Source: Bryum argenteum (Eukaryota > Streptophyta > Bryopsida > Bryales > Bryaceae). Taken from it: a stretch of 64,000 nt of DNA. Of the stretch, positions 46,231 to 58,172 are shown piece after piece. The first letter of the stretch is position 1, and the number at the start of each line of letters is the position of its first letter. The translations under genes and the position numbers were made by a program. The stretch lies in contig CM073329.1 in NCBI GenBank assembly GCA_037043015.1, positions 15,268,648 to 15,332,647 on the forward strand. Direction: 5' to 3'. The notes below the pieces were generated by a model. It saw only the letters and a program-made list of their open reading frames with translations. It was not told the origin of the DNA and searched no databases.

Positions 46231-49200
46231 TAATGCCAGATCACCAACTGTTCATATTCTGCTGCGATTGCAAATAACTCAATCGGAGGTCAATAGCCGT
46301 TTGAGTTACTGATCACTTCAAGATCCTCGGAGAAATGATTCAATGAGTTTGGTGCACTTCAGTTTCAGTTCTTAAGATCATGCACCATAAATCGGTGGAG
46401 ACTGTAAGAGTTGAAACTGATTTATGGGAGGTGGAATGGCCACTCCACCAACATGCGAAATACGAATCTTGCTTGGCCGAACTACTTATCAAAGGCATTT
46501 CATAAGAGATTTCTATCTATTGATTGCACCACTCATGCCTTTTGCTCAAGAAAACCAACTCTTTTGCTGGACAACTGAGGCATATGAGGCCTTCCATAAA
46601 CTCGAATCCAAGAGTCGTTGAGAGTATCAGAGTTAATAAAGTATGAAGATGAAGGACGGTTGCTGACGGCATCTTCCTGCCTCGACAACATCGAGCAGAG
46701 AAAAAATGGAGCATGGGAACATCCCAACGATGAAGGAAGCTACACCAGACTGGGCAGCACTCATCCAACAGCAAGTTCAAAGCACCCTTCAAGCGGCTCT
46801 TCCTCATGTAATCCAACAAATTATTGATCAAGCAGGTGCACGACATTACCTTGGTTCTCCCCCGAATTCACATCTCGGAGCAGATGGAAGTTTTCGAGAC
46901 TCTGGAAGGCGTAATCATTTCGAGGAGAGAAGCAAAGAATCGAAAGTTGCACCACCTGAGAAGTTCTCAGGGAAGAAAGGCAACGAAGTCTATCGATGGT
47001 TTGCACAACTCCGATTGGTATTTCGCGGTAAGCCACGGATGTATGAGTCAGATGCGGATAAAGTTGCGTTTGCACTGTCGTACATGATTTGGATCCGCAT
47101 GCAGTGGGCCATGCCACTCCTGCAAGCACTCGATGAGGGAAAGAAACATAATCTACTTGAGGATTATAGCGCTTTTCGGGAATCAGTCATTTCAGTTTAC
47201 GGTGATCTTGATCGCACACATAACGCTGAGGACCGCATCGGGAAGCTTCGTCAGACGGGATCAGCGGCGTCATACATTTCGACGTTCAACGAATATGCTG
47301 CTCAAGTGGACTGGAATGAGTCTAGTTTAGTAGCAAGATTTAGAGCTGGATTAAAAGATGAAATATTGGATTCAATAGCCACCGTGGAGACACAGCCAAG
47401 CCGATTACATGAATGGATGGCAGTTTCATCTCGCATTGATGAGCGTCTATGGAGTCGGAAGCAAGCTCGTAGATTACCAAGTGACTTTTCATCTTCCAGG
47501 AACTCAAGTTTTGGTTCTCGTATCCCACCTGTGAGGCTTTCATCAGAACCAATGAACTCAGGTCCAGTACCCATGGAGCTTGGGGCAGTTCGAGGGCCAC
47601 CAGCGTTGGCGAAGAATGCAGTAGAAAGACTCGAATATCAGCGTCAAGGTCGTTGCTGGGGATGTGGCGAGTTGGGACATATACGATCCAAATGCCCTAC
47701 CAATCCATCTCGCCCATTGTCCCTTGCAGCAACTATAGAATTAGAAAGTGCAGTTTCGGGAAAAGGCATAGCCCGGGACTGAATCTCGAAGTTCAGTACC
47801 CGGGCTCAATCCAAACTGCTGCAGCCACGTTTTCTTCTTAGCAAAATGAACTTGGTTGGATAACGAGCTTGACGAGCAAACAATCTCAAGATAAAGAAAT
47901 AAATTCTGGTATTTACAATCCACGGATCCGGTACACATCTAACTTTGCATGCCATAATCAACTCATGCAAAGCTCTCATTTTGGTCGATTCAGGAGCTAC
48001 TGGTGTATTCATGCATCCTGAATTTGCGGTAACATGCCACGCCATTACACGTCTCAAAGATAGGCCCAGAGAAGTTCGAGTAATTGATGGCCGTATGATC
48101 GATTCGGGATTAATTACTCATCAAGCTCAAGTTGAACTTTTTATCGGAAATCACCACGAGACGTTATTGGCAGAGATCACTAACACAGGACATTATGCTT
48201 GCATACTTGGGATGCCATGGTTAGTCCGCCATGATCCGACCATTTGTTGGCCACAACGACAAGTTACATTTCACTCATCATTTTGCCAACACCACTGCCT
48301 GGATCAGTCTCAGCAGCAAGTATCGGAATACTCAGAAGAGACACTCGCAATTCCAGTTTGCGATGGAAATATGATGGACAACTCAGGGCAACGGGACTTG
48401 GAGCCGGTAGAGCCCTCTCTGTTCACCAACCGATTACAAGAAATAGACACTCGCCCGTATAGTGGCGCAGGACATGACTTGATAGACAGTTCAAGGCTAC
48501 ACGGATTGCAGCCGGTAAAATCCTCTATCATGATCAACCGATTTCAAGAACGGCCACTCCAAATCTCAGCTGAGACGTTTTAGTTCTCAGCCACAGAGGA
48601 TGATTTGTATGTGGTGGAGGTATCCGAATGTTCAACCGAAAATATGACCCTCGAGAACACGATTCCGTCCGAGTACAGTGACTTGCATGGAGCTTTCAGC
48701 GAAACTGCTTCAAATGAACTACCGCACCATGGGATCTCGGACCTGAAAATAGAGCTGAAAGACGGACAGGAACCACGTAACACTGGATTACGACCTATGT
48801 CTCCAAGAGAATTGGACGAGCTGCGCAAATATTTAGAGGAAAATTTGGGCAAAGGATGGATTCGCAGATCTAAATCGCCGATTTCTCGCACCCATTGTAT
48901 TCGCTCGCAAGAAAGACGGCTCTCTCAGAGTTTGCGTTGATTATCGAAATTTAAATGCAGTTACTATCAAAAACCGATATCCTCTTCCACTTATTCCCGA
49001 GCTCACTGACCGCTTGGTGGGAGCAAAAATTTTCACAAAGCTTGATATTCGTCAAGCATATCACCGTGTTCGCATGGCTTCTGGCCATGAATATAAAACA
49101 GCTTTCAAGACGCGCTACGGCCTCTTTGAATATCTTGTTATGCCTTTCGGCTTGACAAATGCTCCTGCGCAATTTCAATCTCACATGCAACATATTTTTG

Positions 49201-51599
49201 GTGACCTCCTGGACTTATCTGTGGTCATTTACTTGGACGATATTTTGATATTTTCGACGACGTTGGAAGAACACTGCCGGGTTGTACGTCAAGTACTCCA
49301 ACGCCTGCAGGACAACGGGCTCTACGCCAAAGCATCGAAATGTGAGTTTCATCGATCTTCTGTGGAATTCCTAGGAATGATCGTTTCTTCACAAGGACTC
49401 GAAATGTGTCCTCATAAAGTTAAGACAATTCAGGAATGGCCCACACCAAAATCATTGAAGGAAGTCCAGGCTTTCCTTGGATTCGCTAATTTTTATCGAC
49501 GGTTTATTCTTAACTATTCAGAAGTCGCTCTCCCACTTATAGCGCTAACAAAGAAAGGCCAGAACTTTGTCTGGACACCTCAGGCCGACATTGCTTTCAA
49601 AGCGCTTCAGTCCAAGTTCATACAGGCACCCATATTGATACATCCCAATTTTGAAAATCCTTTTATTATTGAGACTGATGCTTCTGACATGGCTACGGCT
49701 GCAATCCTCTCACAGTACAGCACAGACGGGTATTTGCATCCATGTGCCTACAGGAGCTCGAAAATGACTACCGCCGAAGTAATTATGATATCTACGACAA
49801 AGAATTACTCAGTGTCGTTCTTGCTTTCCAGGATTGGCGCGTATACTTGGAGGGATCACCACATATCATCAACGTCATATCCGATCACAAGAATTTGGAA
49901 ACTTTTTTGACCACTAAACAACTTAATCGACGCCAGGCACGGTGGTCTGAATTCCTATCTACGTTTAACTTCCAGATTCAACATCGGCCAGGTTCGTTAA
50001 ATACATGTGCCGATGCTCTTTCCAGACGCGTCGATCTCATGGAGGGCCGAGATTCAACTCCTCGACCACTTTTTCGGTTAGCTGCACTGGAGTCTTGTGC
50101 ACAAGTATGGACAGACGATCGCATACTCCGACAAATTCAAAGTGCTATACACGACGATGTTGCACTTCAACCTCTCATGGATCTTTTACGTAAGGATACT
50201 CATCAGCTGTCAGGAGACATTCGACGAAGACTACAACCATATACTTATAACAACAACATTCTCCGTTTCCAGGATCGAATCTATGTTCCGGATGATCCAG
50301 AACTTTACAGGCAGATTCTTCGCTCTCGACACGACTCTCCTGCTGCTGGACACCAAGGGCGAGCTAAGACTCTCGAACTAGTCTCCCGAACTTTCTTCTG
50401 GCCCACACTACGACGATATGTTAATCGTTATGTTGATGGGTGTGATCTGTGCCAAAGATCCAAACCTGTGCATCATTCTCGGTATGGGCTCCTTCACCCC
50501 ATCCCAGCTGCCCAAGCGCCCTGGAAACGTATATCTGTTGATTTTATCGTAAAGCTTCCACTTAGCAATGGAAACGACTCAATCATGGTAGTTATTGATC
50601 GGAATACAAAGCTTGGTCATTTCATTCCCACGAATGAGACAATTACTTCAGAAGAAACGGCCTCACTGTATTTGCATAATATTTGGAAGCACCACGGCAC
50701 ACCAGATGAAGTTATATCAGACCGAGGCTCAGTATTTGTATCGAAGTTCATGAGAAGATTATCAGAACTCTTGTGTATCAAGCCTTGTCCAACCACTGCT
50801 TTTCATCCTCAAGCAGATGGGCAAACGGAACGAGTTAATCAAGTTCTCGAACAATATTTGCGCATGTTTACCACCAAACGTCAAAATGATTGGGCAGAAT
50901 TGCTTCCGATGGCTGAATTTGCATATAATAATGCATTTCATTCAACCACGGGATTCTCGCCATTCTACGCCACATATGGTTACCACCCTTCTTTCTCGTT
51001 CATGACCCCGTCTACATCCACTGTTCCAGCTGCTGAAGACCGAGTCCGCCATCTGCAGGAGATTCATGAAGAAGTCAAAACGATGATACAACTTGCTGGT
51101 GAACAAGCCAAACGCCAGTACGATAAAGGAGCAGAACATCCACCAACGTTCCAAGTCGGTGACAAGGTCCTACTTCGACATGACAACATCCCTACCGACT
51201 CCCCGTCTCGAAAGTTAACAGCAAAATTTTTGGGGCCATTTTCCGTAATTTCGAGACTCTCGGATGTAGTCTACCGCCTCAAACTCCCCAAATCGTTACG
51301 TATCCATGACGTTTTTCATGTTTCACTCCTCGAACGGTATTCCACAGATACCATTACTGGACGACGACCCACCATTCCCTCGCCTATTATCACTCCCGAG
51401 GGAGATCTAGAATATGAGGTGCAGGAAATCTTGGATTCTCGATTATTCGGACGATGGAAAAAACTCCAGTATTTGGTTTCCTGGAAAGGCTATGGTGTGG
51501 AGGAAAACTCATGGGAACCTGCGATGAACTTAGAGAATGCCTCGGACCTTGTTGCGGAGTTCCACAAGTTACACCCGCAAGCACCCAAGAGGGGGGTAA

Positions 51600-51856
51600 T
51601 GTCACGACTCCATCCGTCATGACAGCTGGACGTAACAGATACAAGGCAGTTCGAGGACGGTTACAATTTAGAGTCCTATATCAACTCGTAGCAAGAATGC
51701 ATTCGTCATCTGGCATTTTGTAAGGTTATGTAATGGTTCCACTTATCGAATGCAATGCTTACAAACCGGTTCACAGTCTATATGAATTCTTATTGTAATG
51801 AAATGCGAAATGCTTTTGTAGTAGAATGTGAGCTGCTTCGTTGTCGATTCATGACA
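51600..51856 (+). repeat. 3' LTR of the gypsy chromovirus (257 bp)
   Basis: It has the same ends as the 5' LTR and is preceded by the purine tract at about 51587-51596. The right target duplication ATAGA is at 51857-51861. Confidence 0.93.
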
Positions 51857-52483
51857 ATAGAGTTTTGTGTGATAACCTTCAAGACTTGAGATTTGGTATG
51901 CTTGTAGTATGTTTTAGTGGCTTTCTATCAACATATTGCTTGCTTGATTCTAATTTCGTATGAAGGTGTAGTGATTAACCAAAGTAAGAGGAAAACCACG
52001 GTTAGAGTTTACTTAAACTAACAAAGGGTATACCAAGGGTATATCTAGGATAAGGGTCTTATAGAAGAGGGTATAAAAGGGGCAGGGTATCTAAGGGTAA
52101 GGACCTTAAAGGGTTAAGGATAATTAGAAATAATTACCTTAATCATGTTTGTTAACACTAATCATAATTAATTAACATTAACTCTGTTTTATCAATCTAA
52201 TCACAGTTAGAGACTAATCAAGGTTAGAAGTTTTAATTAATCCTATTTAGTCAACTAATATTTTGTCTAATCACTTATGATTAATTAAGCTAATCTAATC
52301 TCAATTAAGGTTTACTTAACACATTAATACTAATCTTTTAACATATCCTTAATACTGTTTGTGTTATTTACAATGACTTTCTTATATAGTTTGATAATTT
52401 CTCCTGCTTCTCCTACTTCTCATCTGACTTAGGTGCAGCCAGAAACCCAGAGTTTTCCTAGGGCTAATTCTCTCTACCCGACA

Positions 52484-54812
52484 CCGCACATTGTAGGCAT
52501 CACCGATCCGGCCCAGTGATGGGCAGTCCTGAAAAGTCTGTATGCAGGTGATACACACTCGCGCAAGATGCTTCTCCGACGCAAACTGACCACCCTCAAG
52601 ATGGAGGAAGGACGGCCATGCCACTGTTCCTGCAACGGGTCAAGGAAATCATCAACGAGTTCGCATGCATCAGTGAGAAAATTAGCGACCCAGAAATTGT
52701 AGAACATATTCTCATGGCACTTCCAAAGAGCTATGAAGTACTTGTACACACCTGCATGTACAGGTCTACGCTACCCACAGTCTCCGAGATCACTGCGATC
52801 CAGCTCCAGGACGACATTCGACGCGAGATCCAAGGAGCTGGGCAAAGCGACCACGTGGCGCTTCTGCTGAAGCAAGGCGATAAGAAAGGCTCCAACCGCA
52901 AGCCAAACTCTGGGAGCAGCGACGGCCGCTCCAAGACCAAGAAGCACAGATCAAGTGAGTGCCACTACTATGGTTCTCGAGACCACTGGATGAAGAACCT
53001 GCCCTGTTCTAGCAGACTTCATCAAGAATCGGAAATCAAGCCAACAGGAGAAAGCCAGCATCAACCTCGTCAACAACTTTGATAATAGCAGTGATGAGGA
53101 GTTTGTTGATTCAGAAACCAGTCTAGCGGTCAATCTGGCCGAGTTAAATCTAGTCGACAGCAGCAAACTCAAAGAAGACTGGTACATAGATAGCAGTGCG
53201 TCTAAACACGTCACCGGGCTCAAGAACCTGTTAAGCGAGTTAGAAGAAGGATGTCGGTCAAAAGTTAGCACTGCCGGAGGCGACACCCTCAATGTGGCAG
53301 GCAAAGGAAAGGTGGATTTTTCCACTGCATCTGGAGGAATACAATTTGACGATAATCTTCATGTGCCTGACATTACGAAAAACTTGTTGTCTGTAGGAGC
53401 GATTGCTGATGGAAGAAGCAAACCAAAAATCATGTTTGATTCTAATCATGTATGGATACTAAGACACTGCCCAACACCAGAAAGCAATCAGATCATTTCT
53501 ATTGGCACAAGGGATCGGAAGAATGGCCTTTACAAGTTCCGACCACCTCACCGATCAAGCCACTCCAGGAGTCTTCTCTCCGTTAATAGCGTCAAAGTCT
53601 CCTCGCAAGAAGCCCTCGCTTCCCTGTGGCACTCTCGTTTTTGCCACCTCATTCCGAAAACTCTCACGTACATGGCAGCAACAGCTAAGGTAGTTGGCTT
53701 ACCTCCCCTTACCTCGAAGCTCCCTCTCTGTGGGCCTTGTTGTGCCGGCAAGCAAAGTCGTGCTCCGCGCCCCAAAGCTTTGCCTTCTCGGCAGCCAGAT
53801 GGTGCTCCAGCCGGGACAGCAACATCCTCGGCCCGCCACCAACCAGCCAGCATTACCAGACAGCCTGCATTGCTGGTCCTCATCCGCACGGTCCAGGCTT
53901 ATCCGACTCCCACTTCCGGAGTTTACGCCCTCCAGGCTCTCATCAGAGCGGCACTGGTTCCAGTCGAACAAAAGCACCGTTGGAACTCATGCACTCTGAC
54001 ATCTGCGGTCCACTAGCAACGAAGTCATCATCTAGCTCTAGGTACTTTCTATCTATCATTGACGACTTTAGCCGCTTCACCTGGATTTTCTTCCTGCGCC
54101 AAAAATCTAAGACATTGACCAAGCTCAAACAGTTCAAGACAATGATTGAGCTCCAAAACTCTTACCGTATCAAGGCGCTTCGCTTTGATAATGGTAGGGA
54201 GTACATTTCTCATGAGTTTATCCAATTTTGCGACAACTCAGGAATTCTCCGCCAGTTCACATAGACATACACACCACACCAAAACGGTGTGGCAAAACGC
54301 AAGAATAGGACACTCCTTGATAAGGCACGTTGCATGGTTTTTGCTAGCAAGACTCCTCCTCACCTCTTGACTGAAGCTGTTGCTACTGCCAACTACGTGG
54401 CCAACCGCTCATCGACTCGTGCCAACAATGGCACCACTCCTTTTGAACGCTCCATAGGCAGACCACCCTGCATTGACCACTTACGAGTTTTTGGCTGTAA
54501 GAGTTATGTTCTAGATACCTTACATCATCTCAAGAAGTGGGCTCCCCGCGCTCACGAATGCATCTTCGTGGGATACGATTCGACTTCCTGTGGCTTCCTC
54601 AACTACGACTGTGCAACCTGCCGCATCCTCGTCTCCAAAGATGTTCGATTTGACAAACTCAGCTTTCCGTGTGCCACTCCCTCCTGCATACTGTCTCAGC
54701 CGTCAACGTCACAAGACCGGGAGCTGCCACTCACCACCAATGATTCTCCTTCTACTGTCAGCGACAGTATGCCCCCTATCAGCAGCAACTCGCCTTCCTC
54801 GCCATCGGGTCC
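52484..54812 (+). mobile_element. Ty1/copia fossil, right part: rest of gag, protease, integrase
   Basis: The gag resumes with motifs VLKSLYAGDTHSRKMLLRRK and a degenerate zinc knuckle near 52960. Then come the protease region (DWYIDSSASKHVTG near 53180), the GAG-pre-integrase region and the integrase core (ELMHSDICGPL, FDNGREYISHEF, PHQNGVAKRKNRTLLDKARC). Reverse transcriptase, RNase H and the 3' LTR are missing: the copy is cut off where the CACTA-type element begins. The whole fossil is broken, with several breaks besides the insertions, and is clearly older than the gypsy element inside it. Confidence 0.88.
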
Positions 54813-57800
54813 CACTATAAGAAAACCCTGTTTTTTGTGATGTCTTGTGTAATGTCTAATGTATTTTGTGATGTCTTACTGTCTTAAAAGATGTCTTCGA
54901 AGACGGGAGGATGTCTGTACGTCTAACGGGCACATTTTGGATTGAGGGGGCATGAAGACATCACCAAACAAAAAGATGTTGGTGAAGACATGGATGTCTT
55001 TGAAGACATCTTGATAGACATCAAACTGCCACGTTGGCAAGGGATTTTGGACCAGCAAGGTAAAAACGACCAAAATTTACTGGTGGATAGGGTAAAAAGC
55101 ATTTCTAATGTTAAAAGAGTAGGTGAATGGGCAGTGGTTTACAAAAGTAGAAAAAAAAACATCACATTTTTATTTTTATTTTTATTTTTTTTTGGCTAAA
55201 TCATTATGTGACATGGCAATACTGAAAATACTAATTTCAGGCTATTCTCACTATTTTTTCATTGGTCTATTTTTTAAAAAATAAAATAAAATATATAATT
55301 ATATTTCAATAAAAAATATATTTTGTAAATTTTTATTATATTCAAATAATTTAGAATATTATAATTCTGTAATTTTTTATGATTTAAAAATATTATATAT
55401 AAAATATAATATCTGTAAGATAACAATGGTGCCAAAAAAAAAAAAATTAAAAGTAATTTCGTGGATATTTAATCCTCAAAAAACACGTGGACATAGATTA
55501 ATAAAGTTATTTACAGCGCTTTATCTACATGGCAACAAAAACTCCACGTCAGACCAGTTGACAAGTGATTCAACATCTAGTCGGATGTCTAACACGATGT
55601 CCAACTTACCATAACTACAGTCAGGCATGAATGTCCGCATAGACATCTACTTGGATGTCCATGAAGATGTTTTGCACGACATCCTCCTAAACGTCATTTA
55701 CTAAAAAGCGGCAGTACTTAAGAGTATTTTTAGAATAATATCAACTTTTTCTCTTACTGCTTGTCCTCCATTGGCGCGGGTCTCTGATTGGAGTAATCCT
55801 CAAATACTTAAAGAAAATATAAAGAGAAAATAAAAACAATAAACAGTTTTTTTTGGCTTACTTCAAGAAGGAATTAAATATTATTGATTACTTATAGATT
55901 AGATTTATATAGTCTAATGGCAAGACTATACATTACTCTATCATTAACAACCAATATTATACAAATTAAAGAAAATTTACAAGAAATATGAATTTATGAA
56001 AGTAGCTATTTAATACAGTTTAGGAGACAAAATTCTAGAGTAGAATTAGTATTAAGAAAGTTAGTTGGAAAGTTAGTTAGGATAGAAATAAAAGGTAGTT
56101 GAGAGTTTAAAAGAGAGCCTATCACCATGGAAGACTATAAATAGTCTCATGATTGTAATTCCACACTTTTTCTATCGATAAAGATTATTTGATTTGTTGT
56201 GGAAGAAACTCTAAGACTTACAATATGTGCTTTGTTGTGGAAAGAACTTTAAAGCATCTGGTATTTGATTTGTTGTGAGGGAAAACAAAAAACCTTTTAT
56301 AGTTAATATGTTGAGGTTGAAACCCTGAAGATGTCATCAGATGTCTATGATAATGTCTGCAAGGATGTCTAAGATGACGTTCACGAAAATGTCTAACATG
56401 ATGTCTATGAAGATGTCGAAGATGACATCTATGACAGCATCCAGAACCATCTACAGGGATGATTTTCATTGACTTCAATGGATGAACAGAGGCGGCTAGG
56501 GTTTGCTGCCGCCGCCATAGTTAGGTCATGAGACCTTTAAGTAGAATTAGAGGCCGCACGAAGCTCATTTTTGCCTTCATTTTTTCAAATAGTTAGTGTT
56601 TGGAGTGTAGAGGCTAAGGTTTGCTTCTTCATGTGGCTAGGGTTTGTTGCCGCCGCCATAGTTAGGTCATGAGATCTTCAAATGGAATTACAAAGCTCAT
56701 TTTTGCCTTAGTTTTTCCATAGAGTTTGCGTTTAAAGTATAGAGGATTTCGAAATTGTTTCCATTCAGTTTCAGAATGATTGTTAACTACAATAAGAGAA
56801 TAGTATTTGTAGAAATCCAATAGCTCTCAAGAGTAGGTTTCCTTCTTCATGTTGCTAAGATTTACTACTTAAGAGGTACTGGATTTCAAAAGCATCTTGT
56901 ACAAGAAACCCTAGGACTTGTAGAATTTGATTTGTTGTGAAGGAAACCCTAGTACTTGTAGTATTTGATTTGTTGTAGAAGATGTCTACGATGATGTCTG
57001 CAAGATGTCTTAGAGCATGTCTATGAAGATGTCTAAATTTGTTGATGGAATTCTATTTTGGAAGGTGGGACATAAGGGGTCGGGGCAGCGAGCTCGATCT
57101 GAGGCCGCGAAGCGACATGCGTGCTTGTAGGTGAGTGGAACAGATGTATGTATAGATGTCTATAACGTTGTTTTTAATGATGTTTAGAAGGATGTCTGAA
57201 GAAATGTCTAAGCAGATGTTTGCAAGAATGTCTAACTGTGTCGATATCTTGAGGTTAGGAAGTAAACCATCTCAACCTAGGTAGTGCAATTAAATGGAAT
57301 TAAATCAGAATTTTTTTACCTTTACAAACCCTTCTTTAAATGCAATTGATATTGGCTTATTGAATATGTGTAGCGGCAGGACATGCACATGACCATACGG
57401 ATATCGACAGCAAGTGATGGAAGTGGAGAGACTTACGGAGTTCAAATTGTGGGTGCGTAGTATATCGTAGTTGTTGACAGGCGTATTAGTAAATATTCTA
57501 GTTTGTGTTATCTGAGATTTTAATGACCTAAGCAATATATGTTTGACTCATACTTTTTGATGTAACAGTGTTTACAGTTGATGTTATGTGAGACGTCTGT
57601 GGATTACGGATCTGATGACTATATAAACATCTAAAAATGTCATCCTAGATGTCCTTTCATATGCCCAAAAAACATCAATAGTAACACTGTTGCAAACATC
57701 ATGTTTAACACAAAACGTTCACATCAATGTCCTAGGGGATGTCGCTACTAACATCCGAGCAAACATCACAAACTTAATAAGGACATCAACGTAAACAATA

Positions 57801-57960
57801 TGGACATCTACGCACTGGAAACATCTTATAAGACATAAAAATTGTCTTCTAAGATATTTTGTAAGACATTGCATACGTCTTGCGAGACATCTTGTACAAC
57901 ATCTAAGATGTCTTGCAAGACATTTAAGTCGTCTTAACTGATGTCTAAAACTATCATGAT
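54813..57960 (+). mobile_element. CACTA (En/Spm)-type DNA transposon, non-autonomous; left end clear, right end not found
   Basis: The left terminus is CACTATAAGAAAACCC, almost the classical plant CACTA end (CACTACAAGAAAA). It is followed by many copies of GATGTCT, sparse in the middle, with the inverted form AGACATC/ACATCT dominating toward 57600-57950. Such short direct and inverted subterminal repeats are typical of En/Spm elements, where the transposase binds them. The middle is AT-rich (55260-55420) with no transposase frame. A matching ...TTTTCTTATAGTG right end was not found, so the right limit is approximate and may be lost. Confidence 0.7.
56480..56740. repeat. Internal direct repeat of about 150 bp in the CACTA-type element
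   Basis: The block 'ggctagggtttg(c/t)tgccgccgcc' + 'atagttaggtcatgaga' + 'aagctcatttttgcctt' occurs twice, near 56492 and 56636. It contains no coding frame of note. Confidence 0.75.
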
Positions 57961-57987
57961 AGGAGCATAAAACCTCCGCAATATGCT

Positions 57988-58172
57988 GACGTGGCATGCC
58001 ATGTCATTTTCCCAAGTCCACGTCAACTTTTCCCGCATGCCACGTCGGATATTCCCGGGTGCCACGTCAGATTTTCCCGGGTGCCACGTCGGATATTCCC
58101 GGGTGCCACGTCGGATTTTCCCGGGTGCCACGTCAGATTTTCCCGGGTGTCACGTCGGATTTTCCCGGGTGC
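57988..58172. repeat. 22-bp satellite, about 8 copies, each with CCACGTC and CCCGGG
   Basis: The unit GTGCCACGTCGGATTTTCCC + GG is nearly perfect over the last seven copies; the first is more diverged. Each copy carries an ACGT core similar to bZIP-binding sites, but there is no gene nearby to regulate. Confidence 0.92.

Larger units (their letters stand above)
45958..51861 (+). mobile_element. Ty3/gypsy chromovirus with both LTRs and 5-bp target duplication
   Basis: The element body is 45963-51856 (5.9 kb), flanked by the duplicated target ATAGA. Parts in order are the 5' LTR, a leader, gag (from about 46706, with the zinc knuckle CWGCGELGHIRSKC), protease, reverse transcriptase, RNase H, integrase (zinc-binding HHCC region with DGCDLCQRSK) and a C-terminal chromodomain (EVQEILDSR... 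LVSWKGYGVEENSWEP), then a purine tract AAGAGGGGGG and the 3' LTR. The chromodomain places it among the chromoviruses. The two LTRs differ only by an 11-bp tandem duplication, so insertion was very recent. The coding region looks broken, with roughly three to four breaks. No TGG-type primer site is obvious after the 5' LTR. Confidence 0.93.
44652..52483. mobile_element. LTR-like insertion in the copia fossil, itself split by the gypsy element
   Basis: Removing the gypsy element leaves about 1.9 kb (44652-45957 and 51862-52483). It begins TGTCG and ends CGACA, the terminal form of an LTR, and CCGC flanks both sides (44648-44651 and 52484-52487). The right half has a TATAAAAGG-like promoter sequence near 52074. 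No coding frame for retroelement proteins is seen, so a large solo LTR is the simplest reading; a non-autonomous LTR element is the alternative. A 26-bp motif containing 'aggtctgctgcc' occurs twice near 45516-45560 and 45900-45925. Confidence 0.6.
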
